Source: Ovis canadensis
Taxonomy: Eukaryota; Chordata; Mammalia; Artiodactyla; Bovidae
NCBI RefSeq assembly: GCF_042477335.2
Contig: NC_091256.1
Span: forward strand, 40,441,001 to 40,505,000
Direction: 5' to 3'
Length of the DNA stretch: 64,000 bases
In this document: one piece after another, positions 23,165 through 35,025 of the stretch
How the letters are laid out: every line of letters begins with the position of its first letter
Position numbering within the stretch: position 1 is the stretch's first letter
Made by a program: the position numbers and the translations under genes
The notes under the pieces: generated by a model
Told to the model about the DNA's origin: nothing
What the model saw: the letters and a program-made list of their open reading frames with translations, nothing else
Databases searched by the model: none

Positions 23165-23325
23165 GGGTTTCTCAATTTTCAGCAGCATCCCTGGCCTCTA
23201 TCCATTAGATGCTAGTAGTACCCCGCTCATCTTCCCCCACTAGTTGTGGCAACCAAAAGTGTCTCCACACATTGCCAGATGTCTCCTGGAGGACTCAGTC
23301 AACCTTGGTTGAGAACCACAGAGAT
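23165..23325 (-). mobile_element. MER5A-like hAT fossil
   Basis: The stretch 'agcagcatccctggcctcta', 'tagatgctagtagtacccc', 'cacacattgccagatgtctc' and 'ggttgagaaccac' has the order of the MER5A non-autonomous DNA transposon. It is ancient and decayed. Confidence 0.7.
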
Positions 23326-23587
23326 AAAACTGTAAGAGTCTTCCTGTGCTGCCAGAGGCCCCCTGGGACCTGTCCATGAGCAGCTGAGAAGTTTAGGTAG
23401 CAGATAGCACTGTGCTCTCTGTCCTAAACCAATGATAGAAGCCATGTTGGTTGGCCTTCAAGGGAATTTCCTTACCCTCTTCTCCATACCTGGGGGGATA
23501 GGAGTGAGATAGGAAGTTAGAAACCTATGGGCATTAGCTGAATGCATGGCAGAGACTGAATCCAGAATACAAAAGAAGTGGGGATGC

Positions 23588-23794
23588 ATACTAAGTCGCT
23601 TCAGTCGTGTCCGACTCTTTTCGACCCTATGCACTGTAGCCTCCTCTGTCCATGGGATTCTCCAGGTAGGACTACTGGAATGGGTTGCCATGCCCTTCTC
23701 CAGGGGATCTTCCCAACCCAAGGATCCAGCCCAGGTCTCATGTCTCCTGCATTGGCAGGTGGGTTCTTTACCACTAGTGCCACCTGGGAAGTCC
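23588..23794 (-). mobile_element. BovA2 SINE
   Basis: Reverse copy: 'cttcagtcgtgtccgactct', 'tgggttgccatgcccttctc', 'ctgcattggcaggtgggttc' and the 'gtgccacctgggaagtcc' end. Confidence 0.92.
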
Positions 23795-25331
23795 AAAAGA
23801 AATGGGAGACTTGTGGTTTCTGTCTTTGGGGACTTTGCAAGACTGTGGGAGATATGCATGTGAAATAACCATGGGGTGGTTTGTAAACCGTGAGCAAAGA
23901 AGTTTAAGCTGTCAGTGCTGACTGAAAGGCCAGTTCAGTTTTCCATAAGTGGCTTTTGCAAAGGGATGCTTTGCTCATCCTCACTTATTTACTAAGACAT
24001 CTATTACGTTTTATGATGTGAGAGGGGGCTAGGCCCATGTCTGCAGAGAGAAAGTGTCTGCATTTCAAACATGTATGTGGGTGTATTTACTTGTACCGTG
24101 TACACCTCCAGAAAGAGGCTACCCAGAAGTGTACTGGTGCAGAATGGACACATGCTTTTCCAGTTGATTAAAGCATCAGAGACAGTGTCAGAGACAATGA
24201 GCCATTTGTTTTTGCAGGGAAAGTCATTTTACTTCTGAGTCTAGAGTTTGTCTTCACTTTAACCCAGAATTTATGCCCCAAATTCCAAAGTCCCAAACTG
24301 ATGGGGATGCCGAAAAGTGAAGAAACAATGATTATTGGACAGGAAAAACACCCCAAGTCCCTATCGTGGATTTCCTTTTCTTGTCATTGATTGGTCCTAT
24401 GGGGATGTATCAGGATTTTCCCATAACACTCCTTGGTTTACTAGGGGGTCTTTTGGGTACCCTTTCTTGCTTGTAGAACAGAATCTGGACAGGGAGGTCA
24501 GTCTTCCTTTCTCAAAAAGAAGTTTAGAGAAGCTTATTATTGGGAAGCTCCAAACTCGGCAGGATGATTTTCCATCAAGAGCTGTGGACACTGAGTCATT
24601 ATCTTTGTCAGTTGAAACAAGAGCTGTGTGCAAAATTAGACAGGAATATTTAGAGAGTTGTCTTGATCTGACAGTGGCATCTGGAAATAGTTCCAGCATT
24701 CTTGCTAAACAACAGCCAGGAACTTGGGAGAGCCAGAGAAAGAAGAGCCAGTGGGAGGGGGGAATGTGAGGGTCCTGCTCCATTAGGAGTTGTGCCCATG
24801 CAGGGAGAGGGAGTAGTGGGAATGGGGTCTGCTGACTCTGAAGCAGGGTCAGGACCCTGAGTGGGGTGCATCTGGGTGGGCTTCTCCCCACAACTTTCAA
24901 ACCTGAGTGGTGTGTTAACAAGCATGTTGTTCATTGTGGGGTTATAGGCTCCTGAGCTCTTGACCTTTTTGCTTTGAGGTCATGGGCCTACAGTATATTT
25001 AAAGTTGGAAATGATCCTGAAAAAAATCTTTTTATTCTTCATACTTGAATATGACTTATTTTTTTTGTTCTGTCCATGCAGAGAAGGATTCATGAGAAAG
25101 TTGAGAGTTTTTCACTCAACTTGCCATTTCAGAGTATTGTAGATTCTCTAATAGTGACTGAGTTCTTGTCTCCAGAGCCCTCAGCTTGCTTTCAAAAACA
25201 TTGTCCCATTTCCTTCTGGGTGGAGGGAGAGGGGCTGCGTTTGGTCCAAACCTGGGAAATCGTGTGTACCCTAAGGGTTGGTGCCCCTCCATGTCCTGCC
25301 CTGAAGAAAAGCCCTCTGTGACATTGTGGGT

Positions 25332-25553
25332 GGGCTTCCCAGGGGGCACTAGTGGTAAAGAACCCACCTGTCAACGCAGGAGATGTAAGAGATGTGGGTT
25401 CGATCCCTGGATTGGGAAGATCCCTTGGAGGAGGGCCCGGCAACCCACTCCAGTATCCTTGCCTGCATGGACAGAGGAGCCCGGTGGGCTACAGTCCATG
25501 GGGTTACAAAGAGTCGGACATGACTGTAGCACTTTAGCAGCAACAGCAGCAGC
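25332..25553 (+). mobile_element. BovA2 SINE
   Basis: Starts 'gggcttcccagggggcacta', has 'gtgggttcgatccctggatt' and ends 'gagtcggacatgactgtagc' followed by an (AGC)n run. A dozen bases are missing in the 'cctgcatggacagag' region. Confidence 0.92.
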
Positions 25554-25929
25554 TGGTTATTTACTCCTTGTTGAACAAGTATCAGTTGATTGTATGCCTT
25601 GAGTGTGGCATTGGAAATATAAAACTGAACAGTTCCCTGGGTCCCTGGCCTCTGGGAATTGTAATAAAGGGTATGCAGATACCACCTAAGCACCCTCAGT
25701 GTGGTTTGGGCTAGGGACTCTGAGTGAGACCACTTCTGGCTAGTGACTCTTGGAGAAGGCATATTAACTGGGACACTGAGGATGAGCAGGATTTTAGCAG
25801 AAAGAGGCAGGAGTGTAGAGGAGTGAGGGGCCGGTGCTTCCCAGACTCTATGCTGAAGGCCAGGTTTTATTTTTTCCCAATTTGCTGCAGACCAGTACTT
25901 TCGTAAAACACACTAAAAGTGTCATCAGT

Positions 25930-26152
25930 TTAGTTCAGTCGCTCAGTCGTGTCCAATTCTTTGAGACCCCATGGACCACAGCATGCCAGGCTTCCCTGTC
26001 CTTCACCAACTCCTGGAGTTCACTCAGACTCACGTCCATCGAGTTGGTGATGCCATCCAACCATCTCATCCTCTGTTGTCCCCTTCTCCTCCCACCTTCA
26101 ATCTTTCCCAGCATCAGGGTCTTTTCCAGCGAGTCAGTTCTTCACATCATGG
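25930..26152 (-). mobile_element. BovB LINE 3' end, short copy
   Basis: Only the last ~220 bases of BovB are present, reversed: 'tttagttcagtcgctcagtc', 'catcgagttggtgatgccat' and 'cagcatcagggtcttttcc'. It contains no coding part of the reverse transcriptase core. Confidence 0.9.
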
Positions 26153-26183
26153 CAGTGCTAAATTGCTGTGAGGGTTTCTGAGT

Positions 26184-26382
26184 GCTTGTGCTTAGTCACT
26201 CAGTTGTGTCTGACTCTTTGCAACCCCATGGACTCCTCTGTCTATGGGGATTCTCCAGGCAAGAATACTGGAGTCAGTTGCCATGCCCTCCTCCAGGGAA
26301 TCTTCCCAACCTAGGGATCGAACTCAGGTCTTCCACATTGCAAGCGAATTCTTGACCATCTCAACCACCACCAGGGAAGCCC
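26184..26382 (-). mobile_element. BovA2 SINE
   Basis: Reverse copy with 'cttagtcactcagttgtgtc', 'aatactggagtcagttgcca', 'gggatcgaactcaggtcttc' and the 'accaccagggaagccc' head. Confidence 0.9.
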
Positions 26383-26500
26383 AAGAACGCTGGAGTGGGT
26401 AGCCTGTCCCTTCTCCAGGGGAACTTCCTGATCCAGGAATCTAACTGGGGTCTCCTGCATTGCAGGCAGATTCTTTACCAGCTGAGCTACCAGGGAAGCC
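26383..26500 (-). mobile_element. partial BovA2 SINE abutting another
   Basis: A second, shorter reverse copy begins at once with 'aacgctggagtgggtagcct' and ends 'gctgagctaccagggaagcc'. It covers only the tRNA-side half. Same orientation as its neighbour. Confidence 0.85.
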
Positions 26501-27574
26501 TTTCTAAGTGCTTACTCCTGTTATTTCATCAAGGATGACACCTTTAGTCCCAGGACCGTTCTTTGAGTGGCATCTGTCCAGGCAGTGGGCTCTTTGAGCA
26601 GAAGCCTTGGGGCCGGTGACTGCCTGGTGGGGGTGAGTGCAGCTTGGTAGGAGGGTCAGGAGTTGAAGGGGAGCGGTGGGGGCCTGAGCTAGGGAGTGGA
26701 TGGGGTGAGTCCCTATTTCCTGTTGAAGTAGCCTGTGCAATCACCCTTAGGAGTTTAGAATAGTCCACTAATACTTCTGTTGTGGCATTTTATCTCAGCA
26801 GTGGGGTCAGGGGGCCAGGCGGGCTTGGCCTAGCCCTCCTACTTCTCAGCTGATTATTCAGGCTGGAAAGGGTTCCCTGAGCGCCCACAGCTCAGCTGCA
26901 GCCAGAGGGTCCCTGACAGAGAGGGAGGTGGCTCCCTGCCCTGGCTTATGTGCAGTGGACGTGAGTATCCGAGGGTACTGGGCAGACTGTGCAGGACTGG
27001 GGGCTGTGGGGAATGGGGGCGGCCCTCTGCTGTGGGAACCCAGGGTGCAGTGCTACTGGTTCTGTTGGGAGAGGGCTAACAAAGTGGATTCCTGTGCTGG
27101 GAGGCCTAGGAGCTGGGGCCTGAAGGGTGCCTGGGTTTCTGTGGGAGAGAAAGGAACCAAAGCTGAGGCCCGAGCAGGAAGGGGCTAAAGTGGATGCCAC
27201 TATGGGGAGGGGAGGGCACTCAGTAGGCAAACTGCGCAGAACGGGGACTGGATTATGGTGGAGGGCTCAGGGTAGATGAAGGGGAGGCTAGTGAGGTGGC
27301 CTGTGAGAAGTGAGGGCGGCCTGAGTCCCAGGTGGCAGGCCTTGGGGAGATGGAATGAAAGCGTAGATTCCAGAGAGTGTAACTCTGTGCAGGTGGAATC
27401 TCTTAAGTGACTGCTTAACCTGGGCTGCGATGTCTAGTGGGGGGAGCACTGTTTGGGGCGGATGGTGGTATCAGTGCTGAAAACAGGGTCAGGCGAGGAG
27501 GAGCTGGACTGGCGGAAGGAAGATGGTGATCGTTTTAGAAGCAAAGGGGTCGAGGTGCCTTGTGGGACTTTCCC

Positions 27575-27740
27575 CTGTATTCTTTTGTTATTAAGGTACA
27601 GCTTGCATACAGTAGGTTCACACTTTCTGGTGTGCAGTTGGGTGGTTTGGTAAATGCATAGAATGATGTAACCATTATCGCAGTCAAGGTCTAGAACTGT
27701 TCCGTTCCCCCTGCCCCCAGTTCCCTGGACCCTTTCATTG
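27575..27740 (-). mobile_element. old L1 3' fragment
   Basis: 'ttgttattaaggtacagctt', 'gtgcagttgggtggtttggt' and 'aaccattatcgcagtcaagg' follow an ancient L1 3'-UTR. Orientation is inferred. Confidence 0.5.
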
Positions 27741-28649
27741 GTGTCTGTAGGACTTGGAGGGAGAGATGTCATGTATGTATAACTGGTTTGGTTCTGGAGT
27801 TGATTCAGTGGTTGGGATGGCCTGCCCCAGCTGGGAATGGCATGCACAGTCCTGGGGGAGCCGCCAGCCCATGGGGAGGCTGAAGCCTGTCCCCAGGGGA
27901 CAGTGTAGGAAGCCGGGAGGAGAGGCTGGGGACCAGGCCTGGGGACACCTGTGCTGTGAGGATGAGGAGCTAGTGAAAGAAGCTGAGCTGAGGGGCTGAG
28001 AGTGAGTGATGGAAACCCAGGTCAGGATTTCCCAAGAGAGTGTGGGGCCAGCAGGAAAGGCTGAGGAGGATGGTGTTGGGGTGGCTTAGGTGGATGAAGC
28101 CATCAAGTGGCCATTGTGAGTGTCATGGTGTCGGGGGTGATGGTGGTGAAGAGCTTGGGATCTGGGCCAGGCAGCCTGTGCTGAGGGAGAAGGAAGGACA
28201 AGATGGGAGGTGCCCTCTGTCCCTAGAGGCATTGGCAGGGGTGAAGCTGAAGGAGAGACAGAATCAACAGGAGGTTTTTTCATATTTGGTGCATGAAAGC
28301 TGAGAGCAGGTTTGTGGGCTTAAGGGCGGAAGCTTTTGTGGAAGGAGAGGTTGAAGGCAAAACAAAAAATAGGTCAGAGGCAAGGTTCTAGAGGAGGAGG
28401 GAGAGGGAAGAATGGGATGGCAGCGTGGGGAGGAGACAGGATGAGGAGATAGGAGATAGGGGAGGCTAGGGGAGGGCTGAGGCCTGGACCAGGGCTTGAG
28501 GGCAAGCACAGCTGATTGCCTCTGTTTTAGGGAAGCAAGATGTCAGCTAGACGTGAGGGAGGCCCTCTGCTTGATATGAGAGGGGAGACTGGTCTGGGGT
28601 GGTGCTCAAAGGGGAAATCAGGCTCCTGGAAGCTGCTGAGGAGGGAGGG

Positions 28650-28673
28650 TGTGTGTGTGTGTGGGGGGTGTGT

Positions 28674-28708
<35 letters not shown>
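28650..28708. repeat. (TG)n microsatellite
   Basis: An interrupted TG repeat (with a ggggggtg and a tatg interruption) of about 58 bases. Likely polymorphic. Confidence 0.9.
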
Positions 28709-28709
<1 letters not shown>

Positions 28710-28867
28710 GTGGGGCAGGGAAGTGTTTCCTGGTTCTCTGAGAAGGGGCCCAAATCCCTTCCCTGCTCCCTGCCTCTCCTACTGGACTTTTCCAGAGATG
28801 TTGCCTGAAAGAGGTCCCCACCTCTCCACCCCTGAGAAGCAAGTCTGCCCACCCCCGCACCCCCTAC

Positions 28868-28908
28868 TCCACCCCACCCCACCCCACCCCCACCACACAC
28901 ACACACAC
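28868..28908. repeat. (CCCCA)n followed by (CA)n
   Basis: Four C-runs at 28872-28875, 28877-28880, 28882-28885 and 28887-28891, separated by single A, are followed by a CA dinucleotide run. The minus strand thus has four G-runs, a G-quadruplex-capable pattern. Confidence 0.9.
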
Positions 28909-28971
28909 GCTTGCTATTTTCATAGAGTGTCTAGAAGGGTTAGCACTCAGATTCTTTTGAGTGTGAAAATC

Positions 28972-28996
28972 TGTGTGTGTGTGTGTGTGTGTGTGC
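28972..28996. repeat. short (TG)n
   Basis: A TG dinucleotide run directly before a reverse BovA2 SINE. Confidence 0.9.
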
Positions 28997-28997
28997 A

Positions 28998-29202
28998 CGT
29001 GAAAGTTGCTTCAGTCATTTCCGATTCTTTGTGACCCCATGGACTGTAGCCTACCAGACTCCTTGGTCCATGGGATTGTCTAGGCATGAATACTGGAGTG
29101 GGTTGCCATTGCCTTCTCCAGCAGATCTTCCCAACCCCGGGATCGAACCCGGGTCTCCCGCATTGTAGGCAGCCGCTTTACTGTCTGAGCTACCAGGGAT
29201 GA
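28998..29202 (-). mobile_element. BovA2 SINE
   Basis: Well preserved reverse copy: 'gttgcttcagtcatttccga', 'ggagtgggttgccattgcct', a near-intact tRNA-like box 'gggatcgaacccgggtctcc' and 'gagctaccaggga'. Confidence 0.92.
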
Positions 29203-30487
29203 CTCTAGACCCTGTTAAATCCCAATTTTTAGCACAGCCCTGGGTCATCCTGATCCGCTCAGGGGATAAAAGGCCATGACCTAATCTCAAATCTTGAGGT
29301 CATCTAGGTCAGTCTCAGCTTCTTATACACGAGGAAATGAGGAAGCTCAGCCCAAGGGAGAGCAAGAGTGCCCAGTGTCACATGTGGCTGGTGCCCACAG
29401 TGGGCTTCGAACCTGGGGCTAGCTGGCCGCAGAGGGTTCCTGCGATCTGCTGGGCGAGATGCAAGGTCCTGGGGATTGTTCACACACACACAACTTTTAC
29501 GTTAAACCCAGATCCTGGGGTTAAGCCTGGTTTGCTTTCTGCCTGGCACATTTTCTCTGTTTGGCACCAGGCCTGGCTCAGGGGAGGGTGAAGGTAAGAA
29601 TAGGTTGCCCTGTGACCCACAAGTGGTTACTGTTTGACAGATTCTGGAGCAAACATCTCCCATCTGTGTGAGATCAAAAAAGCAGTTTGTGGCTCTTGCT
29701 CCCTGCTGTGTTTATAGCCAACATTTGCTAAAGCTGAGGGCTGGGTACCATGTATGGGTCACGCCTGCTATGCCCCTGTTGCAGCCCACATGAACTCACT
29801 GTTGGTGGGCCAGACCTGCTCTCTTTTCCCCTCTTCCCTCCCACTCTTCTTCTAAGGAGGGAGTGGGGCCGGATAGGGGATCCCGGGTGGGCCACGCCAC
29901 TCCCTCTGTGTCTGCGTGTCTGCCTGTGCATAGGGGCAGGCTCCCAAATGTCCCCTTACGAATGTTCTTCCCTGGCTTCTCCCTCTTCTGCCTGTTAAAA
30001 CACTGGGGTGCTGATCCTACTGCTGTGTCTCTGCCTCTGCGTTGGGGGTGGTTCACAGTGATTGTGGACAGAAAGCGTTTCCCAGGTGCTTAGCATCCCT
30101 GGGGTCACTTGAGTTCTGGGTTCAAAAGATGGAGCTTGAGAAGCTGGGGAGCCCCTGGGTGCCCATGGGTGTGACACTCCTGGTGAGGGTGTAGAGCAGC
30201 GCCTGCCCTCAGCAGGAGTCGGGGTCTGGGTAAGAGAGTCCCCTCTCCAGGAAGGCACCATGCAACCCCGGGAGACGGGATGGGTACATAAAGAGTCATA
30301 CAGGGCATGGCAAGATGACCTTAGACCATTAAGAGATGAGGGACTTTAGAGGAAGAGAGGTGGCTTTAGAATGGAGCAGGGGTCTGCTATGGAGCGTCTG
30401 ATGTTTCATGAGGATGAGTAGGCCTTTGGCAGAGGAAAGGGTGTTCTGGGGGAGGCAGAGGGCGCAGCATGTGGAAGCGGGAAGACG

Positions 30488-30540
30488 TGTGAGTGTGTGT
30501 GTGTGTGTTGGGGGGGGGGGTATGTCCGTGTGTGTGTTGG
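30488..30540. repeat. (TG)n with G-run
   Basis: Two TG runs flank a stretch of about ten G (30511-30520). Low-complexity, probably unstable. Confidence 0.85.
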
Positions 30541-30820
30541 CGATGAGCCATTCTGGCTGAAGCCCTGGTGTGGGGGAGATAGTGGGAAGTAAGCACTGGA
30601 AAGATGTCTTGTGGTCCACAGTGAAGAACCCTGAGGGCCAGGCCTGGGCCCATGGCCTTAGTTCTTCCGGCAAAGAAGAGTGGAGGTCAGGGAGGAGGCA
30701 GCCGCCTCACCCTCTGTCTGCCCTTTTCTCATTCTCTACCTGCATACAGTCATCTGTCTAGAGTTGTCCCTTGTAGGTTAACTCACTGGTTTTAAAAATT
30801 CTTGCGGTTTTGTGTACACT

Positions 30821-31028
30821 TCTCTGCTGGCTCAGATGGTAAAGAATCCACCTACAATACGGGAGATCTGGGTTTGATCCCTGGGTTGGGAAGATCCCCT
30901 GGAGGAGGGCATGGCAACCCACTCCAGTATTCTTGCCTGGAGAATCACCACGGGCAGAGGAGCCTGGTGGGCTACAGTCCATGGGGTCTCAAAGAGTCAG
31001 ACACAACTGAGCAACTGAGCACAGCACA
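30821..31028 (+). mobile_element. BovA2 SINE
   Basis: 'ctgctggctcagatggtaaa', 'ctgggtttgatccctgggtt', 'cactccagtattcttgcctg' and 'gtcagacacaactgagcaac'. Confidence 0.92.
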
Positions 31029-31663
31029 CAGTGCCAAAGGGCTGCATGGGCTCTCCGTGGCAGGAGTCATTAATTTAGCCTTTATACCAGTGACATGCCC
31101 AAGTGTCCGTGTCTGGCCTGCATGTGGTGTTTGGAAGTGCTGCTGATGAAGGTTGGTACATGGTAGGACTGGGGCCACGTACCCAGTGGAGTGCACACCC
31201 AGAGTGGACCCAGTGTGAGGCTCCTGCCTCTTTCTCCCACTGTGTCTGAGACAGAACCAGGGTGGGATTGCTGGTGCTGAGAAGCCCGACACCCTCAGTC
31301 TGGTAGCTGAGCAACTTTCCAGTAAGGCAGTTTGGCCAGGTGGCGCTTGAGAGCCCAGCCAGCTTCTGGATTTTTATGACTCATAATTTTCTGCAACCAG
31401 CTGGATACTTTCCAAGGCATGAACTTTGTTGTGTTTCCGGGAGAGTGACTACTGATTTAAAAACATGTTTCTGACCGGGGTGCAGTTTTATTATTTGCTC
31501 TCACTTCCTAGGCCACAAGAGGAAAGGGCTGAGGGAGCCTGGGGTCAGGCAGGTGTCAATCGGCCAGCTCTTGACAGTGTTGGGACTAGAGTTCTCTTTA
31601 CCGTGTGGAGCTCTGCCTCATCAGCAAGTCGAGACCGTAATTCCATACAGGGTTGTTGTAAGA

Positions 31664-31879
31664 TGAAAGTGAAGTGAAGGTTGCTCAGTCATGTCTGAGT
31701 CTTGATGACCCCATGGACTATAGCCCACCAGGCTCCTCTGTCCTTGGGGATTCTCCAGGCAAGAATACTAGAGTGGGTTGCCATGTCCTTCTCCAGGGGA
31801 TTTTTCCGACCTAGGGATCCAACCCAGGTCTCCCACATTCCAGGCAGATTCTTTACCATCTGAACCAGCAGGGAAGCCC
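31664..31879 (-). mobile_element. BovA2 SINE
   Basis: Reverse copy: 'gttgctcagtcatgtctgag', 'gactatagcccaccaggctc', 'gggttgccatgtccttctcc' and 'catctgaaccagcagggaag'. Confidence 0.92.
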
Positions 31880-32374
31880 TGGTTGTAAGATTAGGAGTAA
31901 CACAAAGTGACGTATGCAGGCAGAAGGGGAATAATGACTGTTAGCTGTTCTTATTATTAATATTATTTAATTGAAATGTTTACTCTGCATTGAATGTTTT
32001 AAAAGGTTAAGAATATAAGTACTGAGAGCGTTCTGAGGGTGGGGGCTCTTACTTGGTGCGGGGCCCCACGCTGTGCAGTGCCTGGCAGGTAACACAAGTG
32101 CTCCGTGATGTTTTCAGTGTTGAACCAAGGCTGGTAGACAAATGGGGCATGTTTATACTGAATGCAAGCAGGACTCTGTCATCAGGAGCAGGAATGTGTC
32201 TCAAGCGGCCCATGGGACATGCCAGCACCCAGCACAGCCTCAGACGCTAGCTGGCACTCAGTGCCGCTTGTGGAGTGACCACAGTAAGTTATTTTAGAGG
32301 AGTGATCTCGAAATTATTCTAGAATACAGCCCTTCTTCCCAACCCAGCAATTTACCTTTGAAAAAATAGCCACT

Positions 32375-32850
32375 GCATTAGTTTCCTATTGTTGTTGTAA
32401 GAAATGACCACAAACTCAGTGACTTAAAACACTACCGATTTATTATCTTAACATTCTGGAGGTCAGCAGTCTGGTGTGGGTCTCACCTGGCTAAAACCAA
32501 GGAGTCAGCAGACCCTCTGGGGGCCCAAGGACAGAGCCGCTCCCCTCCTCTTTCCACTTCCGAGAGCCGCCTGCCTCCCTAGGCCGTGCCTCTGTCTTCA
32601 CAACTGCATCGCTCCCACCTCTGCCTCTCTCGCATCTCCCTCTCTGACTTGCATCCTCCTGCCTCGCTCATAAGGACCCCTGATTACGCTGGGCCCAGGT
32701 GGATAGCCCTCCATCGCAAATTCTTTAATTAATCACACCTGCAAAGTCCCTGTCACCACATAAGATAACTTAGTCACAGATTCTGGGGATTAGAATATGT
32801 GTGTTCATCTGTGTGAACATGTCTGGGTGGCCATCATTCAGCCGGCCACA
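32375..32850. mobile_element. ancient mammalian interspersed repeat
   Basis: Starts 'ttagtttcctattgttgttg', continues 'gacttaaaacactaccgatt', 'attctggaggtcagcagtct' and ends '...ggtggccatcattcagccgg'. I recognise the pattern as a common old mammalian repeat with a two-ended structure but do not name the family. Confidence 0.6.
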
Positions 32851-34029
32851 GCCACCCACAGTATTTTGGCCAGATTTACACAACCTTATAAATACCTGAT
32901 TTTAGTTTAAGAGAAACTCCTCAACTACAGCACCAGGGTCCTTACTCACCTCTGTGTGACACTGCAGATGACCTTTGTGTTTGTGTGGCCTGTGTGTATG
33001 TCGGGGGGAGTGGGGGTGGAAAGAGTCATCGATATGTGAGATGTGAGCCTCCCTCAAGAAGCTTATTATTGAAAAGACTTCTATGTGCTAAAGGTAACTT
33101 ACAAATGGGGCAGAATCTGACCAGAGCTGGATTGGTCAATCAATGGAAAGTCTTAAGTTCATAAGCGCTGAGAAAAAATGAGGGCCCGATTTAGACATAT
33201 GTCCTTGAATATATTCAAGGAATGTTGAATATTTTCGTCCATTTCAAAGTACTTCTGTCTCTCTTATTTAGATTGGACTTAGGCCATCGTTAGTATCCAG
33301 GTGAGGTTATAGGAAGCAGGTTCAGGGACCTGGAGCATTCTGGCTGATCAGAGCAGAGCTGATGCCCAGGCCCAGAGGCTGGCATCACGCAGACAGTCTG
33401 CATGGGTGATGGGTGCATAGGTGAAGTGCACAGGTGAAGGAGTAGGTGTGTGCATGTGTGTGTATGTGTGTGGTGGGGATACACAGGTGTGAATACAGAT
33501 TGGACGGGAGGCCTGGGTCCTGACTTCAGCCTCCACCTTCAGGCTCAGGAGTTAGGGGTTTATTCTGTAGAAAACTAGGAGCCATTTGAGCCGAGGGTGA
33601 ATCGTGATGCAAAAGGCTTTGAGGATTAATCTGGCGGCAGATGGGCTGTAGGATGGAGCCAGGGAACTTGTGGGCGTCAGGGGTTTCCCTGCACTGTCCC
33701 TCCCTGAAAATACCTAGCGAAAGCCTCCCGTGCAGTTATCTTCTCTGAGAGTGGCATCGACCGTGTTGAGGATTACCAGCGGTATTTTTATCCTGCTTGT
33801 CCTGGGCACTGGTTGCAGGCTGCCAGCACGCCGGACTGCCTTTCCTGAGTAATGCCTCACACCACAGCCGTAGACGCCACACTGGTCCCCAGGAGAGGGT
33901 GAGTCTGCCCTCCCTGAGTCACATCTGGTACCGTACGTGGCCCGGCTGCTGGGAGTGTAAATCAGTAAGAGGGTTGTCCACACTGGTCTCATTCATGCTC
34001 TCTCTGGTCTCACCAAGTCCAGACCTCAT

Positions 34030-34260
34030 TCCAGAGTGTCTGTGTGGTCTTAATAATGATCATCAACTAGCAGGTTCTGAGCACCTTCTGTGTGTGCCAG
34101 GCACTCGGGCTCCTAAGTACTATTATATGGATTATCTAACCCACTCCTCTTGAGAACAGATGAGGGAAACTCAGGTGCAAAGATGAGCTTAAATGACTAA
34201 TTAGGTCAGCAGCAGAGTCAGAATTTTAACCGGGAGTGCCCAACTCCAGAGCATCTTGAC
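34030..34260 (-). mobile_element. MIR SINE
   Basis: 'gagcaccttctgtgtgtgcc', 'aacagatgagggaaactcag' and 'cagcagagtcagaattttaa' show the reverse-oriented MIR order. Diverged. Confidence 0.7.
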
Positions 34261-34734
34261 TGCTTCATCAGTATCACTTCCTGAACCAAATCTTTTTTAA
34301 TCTTCTTAGCAGAATACGTTGGTTCATAATCAGACAGTGAGACTGCACTCAGGACCCCATGCTTGGCATGTTGGTGTTTGTAACCAGTTGCGTTTGCTCC
34401 CCAGTGAGAGGAAAGGTCACCTGGGGCCCCCTGAGGTACCCACCTGTGCTCTGGAGGCCTGGGCTGTGCAGGTTCATTCGTGGCCTGAGTTTCTCTCTGG
34501 ATTGTCATTAGAGGCTGGAGCTTCTCCTGCTGCTGTTTTTTCGATTCCCTCCCGCTGCCCCCAGCCCATTGTCCACTTTGGGGCAACATACCAGGGAGTC
34601 CTAAGAATATCTTAATTTCCCAGTGGGTGAAGAATGGAGGCTTGCCATCGAGGATATCACTCTTTTGCTTGTTTTCTCCTTTTACCTGTTAAATGGTTGC
34701 GGGGCTCCTGAGCCATGATAGATTCGAGTTCTAG

Positions 34735-35025
34735 CTCTTATTTTGACTTTGGGCAAGTGGTGTGACTTGTTGTGTGACTTTGGGCAAGTTACTTAACCTC
34801 TCTCTGCTTTAGTTCCTTCACTGTACGATGGACATAATAGTAGTACTTCCTTGAGTGAGGGGACTTCCCTGGCAGTCCAGTGGTTAAAACTCCAGGCTTC
34901 TAATGCAGGGGTTGTGGGTTCAATCCCTGGTCAGGGAAGAAAGAAAAGTAAGTGAGGTAATACACATAGAACACTTAGCACACAGCCTGGCATATAATAA
35001 ACTCTCAGTAAATAAGAGAAGCTAC
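34735..35025 (+). mobile_element. MIR SINE split by a CHR-2 SINE
   Basis: The MIR core ('gtgtgactttgggcaagtta', 'cttaacctctctctgcttta') runs to about 34860. It resumes at 34951 with 'aatacacatagaacacttag' and 'cacacagcctggcatataat'. The gap is a younger CHR-2 SINE flanked by agtgagg repeats (34854-34860 and 34951-34957). Confidence 0.8.
34861..34950 (+). mobile_element. CHR-2-type SINE inside MIR
   Basis: 'ggacttccctggcagtccag', 'tgcaggggttgtgggttcaa' and 'tccctggtcagggaag', then a short A-rich tail. A 7-bp duplication agtgagg marks its ends. Confidence 0.85.

Noticed and set aside
24335..24769. 144-codon frame in intron 1
   Set aside because: I could not link it to any family, and it lacks credible splice partners in phase with COQ8A. 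A conservation search would be needed to revive it.
29120..29202. Possible tRNA-Glu gene (intact-looking B-box)
   Set aside because: It continues into BovA sequence and lacks a cloverleaf with an acceptor stem; it is the tRNA-derived head of a SINE. The same holds for the other SINE copies.
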